This document shows positions 1 to 9,739 of a DNA stretch of 64,000 bases, in pieces. Source of the stretch: Centroberyx gerrardi. Lineage: Eukaryota; Chordata; Actinopteri; Beryciformes; Berycidae. The stretch covers positions 12,938,572 to 13,002,571 of the forward strand of contig NC_136008.1 in the NCBI RefSeq assembly GCF_048128805.1, written 5' to 3'. A program made the translations under genes and the position numbers. Under the pieces are notes generated by a model. It saw only the letters and a program-made list of their open reading frames with translations, was not told where the DNA came from and did not search any database. Position 1 is the stretch's first letter, and every line of letters begins with the position of its first letter.

Positions 1-270
1 CTTTCTAATTCCACTGCAATATTGCACATTTTCGAGCTGATTTGTATTGGCCTTAAAGGATAAGGCTGGTGTTTTTTAATGCATTTCTTACCGTCAACAA
101 ATCCTATGAAAATAACAAAATCAACAATGAATTTGTTTTGCTAACAAGTCTCGTCCATGTAGCCGATGCTCAATAAAGCCATGTCTCAGCAGCCATAGTA
201 ATAAAACTAATAGTTTAATAGTTTAATAGTTTAATAGTTTAATAAAACTATTAAAAACACGTCAAAGAGC
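1..270. repeat. Left copy of a long direct repeat, cut by the window edge
   Basis: Bases 1-270 recur almost unchanged at 1,461-1,711. The main difference is the copy number of a short TAATAGTTT-like unit near the end (about four copies here, two in the other). The window opens inside this copy, so its true left end is not visible. A piece of it (about 58-128) also occurs inverted at about 594-660. This looks like a dispersed, probably transposon-derived, repeat; I cannot name the family. Confidence 0.75.
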
Positions 271-593
271 CATGCCGTTGCTCTGGGCAGCATATTTCAT
301 CATCGCGACAACTTAATAAGCCGGCTGTAAACACGTTTGCAATCTCAAGAAAGTAGTTCCGTAGCACCAAAAATAGTCCCCGAAATGAAGAATTTGTTCC
401 CATTTGAATTTGATTTGGTAATAACTACAATAGCCTGACTTTTCGTGGTAACAGTTAGCGATTTTTAAAATTGAAACTATGTCTTTGTGAGCTGTATTTA
501 AAGGTTTTCAGCTTACAATTAGAGCCAATGACTTCTGGGTTGAAGGCTAGAAAGGGAACGTGGGAAGTCTGAAAGTAACAGGAGTAGAGCAAA

Positions 594-660
594 CGCATTG
601 TTGATTTTGTTATTTTCATAGGATTTGTTGATGGTAAGAAATGCACCAGTGTTATCCTTT
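594..660 (-). repeat. Inverted partial copy of the 1-270 repeat
   Basis: The segment reads as the reverse complement of about 58-128, including a shared block around CATAGGATTTGTTGA. Together with the direct copies it gives an inverted plus direct arrangement typical of nested or rearranged transposable elements. Confidence 0.6.
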
Positions 661-874
661 AAAAGTCATCATGCCCCACAAAATGGTGGCAAAAGATTCT
701 GCAAGGCTTGGGTTCAGGGAACCAGTGTTTGAGAAGGCAGTCCTGACCTTGGTGCTGGTACTGTAGTTCCTGCCAGTGGAACCAAAAAACAGGCTCTCAG
801 GTCTGCTATCTCTGTGATTGGGCTGGAGTGGTGCTGGACAGCTGATGACAGTAGCAGGGTGAGGTGCTGAGGGA

Positions 875-877
<3 letters not shown>

Positions 878-915
<38 letters not shown>

Positions 916-925
916 TGTGTGTGTG
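878..925. repeat. (TG)n microsatellite
   Basis: A TG dinucleotide run of about 20 units with one interruption. No gene is associated with it. Confidence 0.9.
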
Positions 926-1126
926 TACGCAATTTGAGTATGCATGTGTCTCTGTTTAGCCTGTAAACCTTATCGTTGTGAGGTGGCAAATGTTCCAAAT
1001 GACCCCTCACATGAGAACATCCGTGCAAGGGTGTCTGGGAAAACTGCCTGTGTGAAGTTGTCGCGTCACACTCTCACAACACCCTGGGCCGTGTCAGATC
1101 CACAGCACTGCCTTATATGATAAAGG

Positions 1127-1259
1127 TTGGGAAGGGGATGGGGGCACTAAAGTTTGTGGGTGCTTTAATGCAAGGCCTATATATATATGTATATATAAAC
1201 ATATATATATAGGCCTTGCATTAAAGCACCCACAAACTTTAGTGCCCCCATCCCCTTCC

Positions 1260-1262
<3 letters not shown>
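1127..1262. repeat. Near-perfect 63-bp-arm palindrome
   Basis: The left arm (1,127-1,189) is the reverse complement of the right arm (1,200-1,262), with a spacer of about 10 nt. Each arm contains GCACTAAAGTTTGTGGGTGC or its complement. A third copy, in the orientation of the right arm, lies at 1,341-1,382 beyond an AT microsatellite. This suggests a foldback mobile element or a local inverted duplication. Confidence 0.8.
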
Positions 1263-1326
<64 letters not shown>

Positions 1327-1337
1327 CACACATATAT
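1262..1337. repeat. (AT)n microsatellite between palindrome copies
   Basis: A run of alternating A and T with ACAT interruptions. It separates the 1,127-1,262 palindrome from its third arm copy. Confidence 0.85.
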
Positions 1338-1460
1338 ATGCCTTGCATTAAAGTACCCACAAACTTTAGTGCCCCCATCCCCAGAATTAAGAATTAAGTC
1401 TTGATTCTCTGGCCTCTGATGTTAGGAGAAAGTTGAACATGTTCAGAAATATTGTCTGAA

Positions 1461-1711
1461 CTTTCTAATTCCACTGCAATATTGCACATTTTCGAGCTGA
1501 TTTGTATTGGCCTTAAAGGATAAGGCTGGTGTTTTTTAATGCATTTCTTACTGTCAACAAGTCCTATGAAAATAACAAAATCAACAATGAATTTGTTTTG
1601 CTAACAAGTCTGGTCCATGTAGCCGATGCCCAATAAAGCCATGTCTCAGCAGCCATAATAATAAAACTAATAGTTTAATAGTTTAATAAAACTATTAAAA
1701 ACATGTCAAAG
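1461..1711. repeat. Right copy of the long direct repeat
   Basis: This copy matches bases 1-270 with only a few substitutions and a shorter internal TAATAGTTT tract. The two copies flank about 1.2 kb that holds the palindrome and microsatellites. That spacing could be long terminal repeats, but no retroviral coding sequence or primer-binding site was seen between them, so a segmental or transposon duplication is equally possible. Confidence 0.7.
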
Positions 1712-1901
1712 AACCACTGGTAAAATAAAGCACCGCTTCTGGCTTTATCATCCAGGACTTGTAGATTATTTTACCATAGCCACCAATGCAGAAGCAATGC
1801 TGACTAGAGACAATTTGTCCAAGTTAATTATGTTGCCAGAAGAAGACATAGACAAAACTGGCGAAACCATCTTGATTGCATTAGATCACTCACTGGTTTG
1901 A

Positions 1902-3530
1902 ATCAGTAAGAAATTAGAATGCTGCACTCACCCAAAAACCTCCTACACCTTAACATCTGCTTTGGTGAGCCCTTTCATAATTCTCCTGCAGGACCCCACT
2001 AATCCATTTTTCACTACTTATCTTTCTCTCCTTCCTTTCATCCTGGGTCTCTTGCCTTGCGTCCCCCCTCTCTCTCTGCCGCCTCTCCCCTGTCCTCTCT
2101 CGATCCAGATTATCTGACCATATTAAGGTGTTATGCAGCCAGATTAGGTTTGCAGGGAATATGATTTCAGTGTCATTGAATAAGCCACAGGATAAACTAC
2201 TCTCACTCCTCATTTTGCTCTCTCACACTCTCACTCTTTCTTTCTCCCTCTCCCGTAATGTGTGTGATCTCTCCTCCTCGCTGTGCCTACGTTCTGAAAA
2301 CAAAAGCTTCACATGGAAAATGGAAAGAAGATGAGATTCCTTCAACCGCTTCTGTAGCGAGCCAGGTGAAGGCTCCAGGTCTGGGACAAGGTTTCATGTG
2401 TCTACCCCAAAACAACACTTGTGATCATTAAAAATGTGGCCTCGGGCTAATCTATAGTGGTAGCCATCTGACACATCTCTACACTTACTGCTGTAAGACA
2501 TAGCTAAAAGACACATGGTAATATGTAACAAAACAATGAGGAGTTTTGGAAAGTTTTGGAAAGTTTTCATAGCTCTGCATAAAATGTCTAGGTTATTTCA
2601 TGGATTTAATCTCAATAAACACAGTTCTTAAAGCTGTTTCAAACATTTTCTAAAGTCTGCTATAGTGTTGGGGAATATAATGTGCTTTAAGTAATGTAGG
2701 GTTCTTGCAGTAGCCATTTAAAGCCTTATGTTGAATGGCCTAGGTCTTCAGTAAGGTCATGGACCCATGCCATTCTTGCTCTATGAACTATTTTAGGCGC
2801 CTGTTATGATAAATTCGACTGGATGGTTCCATGATGGTGTGTTAAATCCATACCGTCTCTGTACAATACTGAAAACTGAAGCTAGCCTCTTGATTGCGAT
2901 GTGACAACCCAGATATGGAGACATCAATACTTGACATTGATCAGTGGAGGTTCGAAACCAGGGCACAGATTGGGTTTCTCTCTCAGTTGTCATGTGGCTC
3001 TCTGTATCAGGCCTATTTCTCCCCGTCTCCAACTCTTTTGTCATCTAGGCTACTTTGTTCTCTTCAGCTTTATTTTTTAAGACAGCTTTAACAATGTACA
3101 ATACACGCAAACTCAAAGTAGTACTACAGCTACATCTGCAACGGCTGTAACAGTTTATCTGAGATGGCAGCCAACATCAAATGGATGCACTGAAACATCA
3201 CAACACTGCAGCAACTTCCTGCTTTTGGCCCATCTGATCAATACAATTCTAGTGAAGTGATGAACTGGTGGCATCATTCATAAGTTGCTCTGGCTGTTAC
3301 AAAGCACCCAGAGCAGCAAACAGTAATAGAACTTGCGTCATCAAGAGTAAGATCCAACTGAATATCAGGCTATATACTGTATGTGGGACTGGCACACGCC
3401 TGTATGAACCAAAGGACTAGTTATGCATCACAATTTTATAAGAAGGGTTTTATTCCAAAATGTAAGCACTTTCCTGATGCTTATCATACAATATTTCAAC
3501 TAGAAAATGTGCTCAGTAGAGCACAGACCT
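1902..3530. other. Unassigned non-coding stretch
   Basis: Pyrimidine-rich tracts lie at 2,010-2,110 and 2,200-2,290. No open frame here has recognisable protein character, splice structure or RNA fold. I see nothing that can be assigned. Confidence 0.5.
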
Positions 3531-3772
3531 CGTGTCTGAAAACACCCCGCAAGGAAGTTATGCAACTTTTGGTGATATGCCACGCCCACCACCCTGCCCC
3601 CTTTTGGCCAATCGACATGAAAAGTTAATCAGCTCTTCCTTGGCCCATAACCAACCTTCATACCAACTTTTGTGCAAATCCGTGGCCAACTTTTTGAGAT
3701 ATCCTGCTAACAGATGGACGGACGGACAACCACACAGATGCGGGTGAACATTACCTCCTTGGTGGAGGTAAA
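3520..3772. repeat. Interspersed repeat, copy 1 (CTTGG-GGAGG family)
   Basis: The copy contains GTTCTTCCTTGGCCCAT-like and CCTGCTAACAGA blocks and ends with ACCTCCTTGGTGGAGGTAA. The same blocks occur in the same order in the copy at 3,900-4,137. The start carries a degenerate CCTC...CAAGG motif that is inverted relative to the end, so short terminal inverted repeats are likely. This is a common-looking fish short interspersed repeat. Confidence 0.7.
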
Positions 3773-3899
3773 AACACTAATCACTTCATCAATGTTCCAT
3801 AATGTGTTCCACATTCAGCAACAATCTTATAAGAATCGGTATCAAATTTTCCAAATGCTGTTTATCTTATTCATTGGAATGAAACTTTTCACCTTTAGT

Positions 3900-4137
3900 T
3901 TATTACAAAAACTAGAAGGGCACTCGGAGAGCGCAGACCTCCGACAAGGTTCGTGCTATTACTGCTTGTTCGTGAGTCGGATCCGGATCCGCTCCAAAAT
4001 TTAATGGGTTCTTCCTTGGCCCATGCTACACCCTTCCACAAAGTTTCATGAAAATCGGGCCAGTAGTTTTTCCGTAATCCTGCTAACAGACAAACAAACA
4101 AACGGCACCGAAAACATAACCTCCTTGGCGGAGGTAA
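3900..4137. repeat. Interspersed repeat, copy 2 (CTTGG-GGAGG family)
   Basis: This better-preserved copy starts near CACTCGGAGAGCGCAGACC and ends CCTCCTTGGCGGAGGTAA. ACCTCCGACAAGG near the left end is the inverted counterpart of CCTTGGCGGAGGT at the right, so terminal inverted repeats of about 13 bp are visible. It has no coding capacity. Confidence 0.7.
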
Positions 4138-4139
4138 TT

Positions 4140-5400
4140 AACAAATCCTGACTTCCTTCCATATCAGGCCTCTGAAAGTATAAAATCAAAATGTCACCAA
4201 ATTTGGGGCTTTTGGCATTTGAGTCTTGCTGATAAAAATCTAAAAATAAACTTTTTAGACATGAAGTGACATTTTGACATAACCTTCATCCTCACACGGT
4301 TCTATATGCAGTGCAACCTGGGGGCATCTGTTGTCTGGGAATGGTAGATTCACTTGCTAAATGAAAAGAAAAAGGGTTTAGTGGCAGGTTTGCCAATGTG
4401 TCTTTTTGCATTGAATGGTTCCCTCTTCCTTTTCTTGTCCTGCACTCACATCTGTCCTAAAACCTTGTGTCACATTTTAAGGATTTTGTTTGTTCCCCAG
4501 TAAAGAAGCAATCTTTTATTATAACAACTTCTATAGTGCGGCTAGACTAGAAATTTACATGAAGTAACAAAGAAGTACCTTTTGATTTGTGCTTTTTCAA
4601 CTCCCAGTAAACTAAAATAACAGGTTTTGGTTCATGCCAATATGCTGTAACATATTTGATGTCTGAACAATTGTCTGATGTTTGCAATGTAGTATGTGAT
4701 GACTCAAACATTGTATAGCTAATTTAAGAAAATGTAAACTACCAACAATAACCATTGTTTAGCGTTACCAAACAATTAGCATGTTTTGCCTTAAGCTTAA
4801 GATATTCTTTCGATCCAAAGTGTAGGCAATCCAAATGTAACAGGGCTGATATTTGTCAATTATCCCAAGAGTAGGGCTGATCTAGAATACAATTTGCAAT
4901 TATTCTGTTTTATTTTATTCTTCCAGGTAGGTCAGCCCCTCTAAGAAAAACGATCTGTTATACAAAGGAGACCTTGCAAGACAGCAGCAGCACCTTCAGT
5001 TACAGACAGACAAGTGTAGAGTATTTCACGATAACCTTTCATAATAAGCAAATTTGGCATAGTCTTAACCAATTTAATAATATACAATTAACTCAAACAA
5101 AACATAATTTCCTTAAATTCATCATCTATAGTCCCAGACAGAGTAACCAAGTCCCTCAGTTTCTAATCGTTATGCAGCGTATTCCATGTAATGAGGCAGA
5201 GATCATGAAAGCTTTCTTACCCATCACTGTTTGAGCTGCAGGGACACTCAACAGAAATTACTCTAGGGACCAACCTTCTCTGTGTAATGTGAACACATAC
5301 AGTAAATAGAAGGGGAGCTCAAATTATAAAGTATCACAACAAAATAAATGGTGAAAGAGTGAAAGAACCGAGTGGTCAGACACAGGCCACACTTGGAATG
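4140..5400. other. Unassigned AT-rich stretch
   Basis: No convincing exon, RNA gene or full repeat could be recognised. Short open frames here lack splice borders and familiar motifs. Confidence 0.5.
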
Positions 5401-5401
5401 C

Positions 5402-5405
5402 GCAC

Positions 5406-5440
<35 letters not shown>

Positions 5441-5452
5441 CACACACACACT
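5402..5452. repeat. (CA)n microsatellite
   Basis: An ACACAC run of about 24 units with one AAAC interruption. Confidence 0.9.
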
Positions 5453-5879
5453 TATCTGACAACAGAACAAGCACATGTGCAACATCATATTGGCACTGGG
5501 CCTTATTCCTTCTAATTGAATATTTTCCCTACCACCCCTCCCTCAGCTGCGTGCGATGATCGAGGTCATTGGTGTGATGATGACCGAATGTTAATCTGGA
5601 GAGTTAAGATGGCAGGCTGCAATATGCTGTTAAAACTCTGAAGCGCTTCTAATTAAAAAAATGCTCAGAACACTGAAAAGTAGCTAGGATAATCAAGTCT
5701 GTTAAAGTTAAAGAAAACGTACTACTTTTATTGTTTTCTGGTATTTATTCCACCCATGGGAGTCAGGCCCTTCGTGTCCTGTCTGGGGTCTATTTTAAGT
5801 AGAGATAAAAAAAAAATAAAAAAAAGAGGAAAAAGGCAATACAGTGTGAAGAAAAATCTGAAGAAAAAGTGTGTAAAAT

Positions 5880-6100
5880 TCTTTGGAACATCTGACGTGT
5901 TTTAAAGCACAGTCCAAAGTCTAAAATCCAATCAAACATGCTAACTTTTCAGTTTAGTGGCCTTCATCAGAACATGGAGGACATGTCATTAATATACAGA
6001 CTGGCTGTAGGGAATCATGTGATTATCTCTACTGCATTACAATGATATATTTTTCTTTATACAATGTGATCATGTGATTCCCCACAGCCAACCACCTACA
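5880..6100. repeat. Inverted-repeat element (MITE-like)
   Basis: GGCTGTAGGGAATCATGTGA near 6,003-6,024 is mirrored by GTGATTCCCCACAGCC near 6,075-6,091, which forms a stem around an AT-rich loop. The adjoining sequence (GTTTAGTGGCCTTCATCAG) resembles dispersed fish repeats. The family was not identified. Confidence 0.45.
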
Positions 6101-6169
6101 GACACCTGCATAACATGACTTACATGTTAGCATGTTAAAATGTTAGCATTTTGTTTGACATGGCAAAAA

Positions 6170-7360
6170 TAAATTGGTAAAATAGAGATCCCTCCTGTAA
6201 AATTTTGTGTGTGCTACCTTTTGTCCTTTTGGACACTGGACTGTTTAAGTAGGCCTATATGTTTTTAGTTTAGCACCACCAACAAAGAGACACTGGGAAG
6301 GCGCATCCTTTCAAGACTCACATGTTTCAAAGCACGCTGTATGTCTCTAAGGGCCTACAAAGCTCTCCGGCCACTTTATCTGTTCAGTATTCATTCTCTC
6401 ATTTCTTTTTTTCTCTCCACTCGTCACTGTCACACTATATTAAATATGTCAAATGACACAGAGAAAGAGTAGAACGACAGCATAAGAAAGGTTGTGTAGG
6501 CTATGCATGGCTTTTAAGTAGGCTAACACTATCTTGATATTTTTGCTCCTCTTCATCCAACTGTACAAGCCAAAGTGAAAGTACCCCCAAGTTAAATGTA
6601 ATACTACAAAAAATCTCCCAAACATACACTAACATGGCTTTACAACCCCTGGGGAAAAACACTTTCTAAGTAACCTAAAATAAATCATCTTTTGGTTAAA
6701 GACCGTTACTTCTTACACAGATAGCTTTCAGGATGATATCCTGATTCAAGCCTGATAGAGCCCCTCAGGGTTTGTTACCATGCATTATGTAATCCTATTC
6801 AGGGCAGACAGCAAATCATATGTCCCCAATAACTTTCTGAATCTTTTTGGAGCTTCAATTGCCAAAATTACATTTTAATTAACAGCAAGGATACCACCAG
6901 TGACACTGATATGACTGAAACCCACTGAGGAAAATCAGTCTGCCAAATGAAATTCATTACATCAGGAGTGAGAGGTCGCCTCACATGCTCACCTACTATA
7001 AAACTGCACCATCTCTACCTACAAATGAATATAGCCTATTCTTGCAAAGTTACTGCACACGCTTTTCAGATAGGATACCCCAGTTATTCATAGAAGTAAC
7101 CTAGTTTTTCGTATTTTTAAATACGACTTTACAGGCAACAGAATTGATATAGTTGATGGGTTCAAGTGGCAAATGAGTAAACAAATGAATATGAATAAAC
7201 AAAACACGTTTTGGAGAAAAAAGTGGTGTTTTGGCAACTTCTTGCACAGTGTAATAAGTGTAGTCTGCACTTACCCGCTGTTGTCCTATTCTCGTGAATA
7301 CAATGCGTTGTGATGATGGAATTTTGTCTAATTTCCCTCTTGAAACGAACCGATTCGCTA
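6170..7360. other. Unassigned AT-rich stretch
   Basis: Nothing recognisable was found. Open frames in this interval are short and low in complexity. Confidence 0.5.
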
Positions 7361-7364
7361 ATGA

Positions 7365-7510
7365 AAACACTGATTCGGAACCGTGCGCGAGGTATCCCGG
7401 GCTGGTTCTGCCCACTGTCCGCGAGCCGTCAGGTACTGTGGTGTGGCGCGCTCCGCTCGCTCACATCGGGATGCTGCCCTCACTGAAGGACTGCCGCCGG
7501 ACACATGACT
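7365..7510. other. CpG-rich patch of unknown role
   Basis: Within otherwise AT-rich DNA this stretch is rich in CpG (GCGCGAG, GTCCGCGAGCCG, GTGGCGCGCTCCGCTCGC). It could be the promoter or first exon of an unannotated transcript, or the GC-rich end of an old transposon. An open frame crosses it on the + strand (7,294-7,680), but the sequence is not protein-like past the patch. Confidence 0.35.
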
Positions 7511-7925
7511 CTCCTTCCTCACTAACCTCCTGTCTCCCTCGTTCTCACCGCACATACAGTGACCATGTCACACTAACGGATTTATTTACATTTATTTATA
7601 TTAATTTGGAGTTTACGTGGATCATCGTGATATTTATTTTTTGTAATAAATTAAAATATGTTGGCTACTTTTTACATTAAATGAGTTACACTTTCGGTTT
7701 GGCAGGCTTGGCCTTCACAAGGGGAAACAGACAGAAATATGTGGTGTAACAGGAAAACTTGACTTTTAGTATGCTTGTGTGTGTGTGTCTTTCTATCCCT
7801 CTGTCTTCTTTTGCTCTGTGTGTGTGTGTGCGTGTGTGAGAGAGAGAGCGAGAGAGAGAGAGAGAAAGTGACACATAGCCAGAGAGGAAGTTAATGAGTA
7901 AGTTATCTTCTGTGAGTGTGTTTGT

Positions 7926-7931
7926 GTGTGT

Positions 7932-7990
<59 letters not shown>
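7926..7990. repeat. (TG)n microsatellite
   Basis: A long TG run, preceded by GA-rich simple sequence at about 7,838-7,866. Confidence 0.9.
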
Positions 7991-7993
<3 letters not shown>

Positions 7994-8536
7994 ACTTATG
8001 CTTAATCTGATTTAATCTCAGTCAAGGCACCCAAGGAGTGACCTATGATGTCATGAGCTCTGTCATCCTATGCGAATAAGGATCAGACTGAACATGGCAG
8101 AGGCCAAACAGCAAGGAGGGAATGTGATGCAGCCACAACAATCACTTTGCTCCAGAGTAACTCTGCCAGCATGCATTTCCTCATAATTTATTTTCTTTCA
8201 GTAAATATTTCCAATTGCATATTGCACCATACCATTCATGACAGGTGTATATGAAATGACATTTTTGATATTAAAAGCCTCTGCCTGTCTTTGACTTCTT
8301 GAAACTGTCACTACAAATCCACGCCGTGCATAATCTAAATCTGTTAAGTCTGTGTTGGCATGGCAATAAAATACGAATGACAAGTAAATTAACAACTCGA
8401 TGTCAGAATTAGACTGCATCAATAAAACTCAGTGTATTGTATGCAACTGGCCGGCCTCTGTCATTTTAACTTGCGTAAGTGTTTGTGAAAAAACACAAAT
8501 TGTAATTGACCCATGGAAAAATGTCCCAGGGGGGAG

Positions 8537-8562
8537 GAGGGGAGAGAGAGAGAGAGAGAGAG
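8537..8562. repeat. (GA)n microsatellite
   Basis: A short GA run inside a G-rich stretch. No gene is associated. Confidence 0.8.
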
Positions 8563-9124
8563 AGCTGCCTACTATGAGAGGAAGGTGGGGGCCATGATGA
8601 TGTCAGACTTAAATTCTCTGAAAGATGAGAGGTTGAGAGGAACAAACAGACCGCTGTTATCGTAGATTAAATTTTAGGACACCACAGAGTAAATGAGAGC
8701 ACCAACTATACACTGTTCAGATCATGTGTCCCATGTTTTAAACCTCAACATGCATGAATCAATCAATATGATCAGAACTGACGTGAGCCAAATAGTATTT
8801 GCAAATACCTTCATAGTTTGTTTAGGTACCAGATTGTGGATAATACAAGGAGTGACAGCAAGTTGAGACAATCACATCAATTTAGTATACTTCTTTGTGA
8901 TTGACAAACCACCTGACACAGTCTATTCTCCTGTTGTGGTAAACCCGCTGCTGCTGGTGGAGCATGAAACTGTCAGTGTTTATTCTTACCACAAAACAGT
9001 GAGCCAACAGTTCCACTTTTTTGCTTCAGTGGCGGGTCACTTCCATACAGTGGTATTTACAGTGATTCATTTACAATACAACAGTATTTTGAGAATTGAT
9101 ATGATGCCTACTTGACTTGATCTA

Positions 9125-9290
9125 TAGGTAATTTCAGCAGCGGAGCGGAGTGAGGAGAGGGACAATCCTTCAACCGGAGGCCCCGGGTTCAAGCCTTTGT
9201 GTCGGCAAGCAGTCCTTGAGTGTCCTCGAACAAGAATTACCTAATGGAGATCAGTTAGGCATTACATTGTTATTCCAGTATTATTATTGA
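9125..9290 (+). mobile_element. tRNA-derived SINE, degenerate
   Basis: A B-box-like GGTTCAAGCC lies at 9,186-9,195, preceded at about tRNA spacing by a degenerate A-box-like CAGCAGCGGAGCGG. An AT-rich tail with a TATTATTATTGA motif follows. The pol III promoter layout fits an old fish SINE; the family was not identified. Confidence 0.5.
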
Positions 9291-9702
9291 ATAAGCTTCG
9301 GGGATGCAATACTGATTTTGAGCCACCAGTGGGCAGGTTGCAACAATTTTTGCATCAGTCAAAGTGTCTGCAGTTAAAGACCAGAGCGTTAATTCAAGAC
9401 TTGGGGGATACAAGAGTCCGCAAGTTTTCATTTTAAAACTGGTAATTAGCTAATTAGACCAAGTGGCTGCAGATTGGCCAGGGGCCACACACCTGGTTTC
9501 TAAGGGCCTAATTATAAGGCAGGAGTGGAAATCAGCAGGTGTGCAGACACTGAAGAAGCAGAACTTCACACCTTAGGGTGTTATAGGTCTAGAGAGATGC
9601 TTCACCACCCAAATGAAAGGAGATAACAAGAGAGGAACCATACCTGCTTACACGGTTGATTTTATAAATAAACCCTCTAAAGTAAAAAATTTTGTCATTG
9701 TC

Positions 9703-9733
9703 AATGATGTCATTCATTATGAATGACATCATT
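9703..9733. repeat. Perfect 31-bp palindrome
   Basis: Fifteen bases (AATGATGTCATTCAT) are followed by one central T and then by their exact reverse complement. Each arm includes TGATGTCA, close to a CRE/AP-1 half-site arrangement. It may be a DNA hairpin or the core of a MITE. No promoter is nearby. Confidence 0.8.
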
Positions 9734-9739
9734 TTTCAG

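Noticed and set aside
7-40. TATTGCACATTTT resembling a miRNA seed of the miR-25/92/32 family
   Set aside because: It lies in a dispersed repeat present twice, and no hairpin precursor surrounds it.
1-1711. LTR retrotransposon bounded by the direct repeats
   Set aside because: No primer-binding site, polypurine tract or gag/pol frame was seen between the copies, and the interior is simple repeats and a palindrome.
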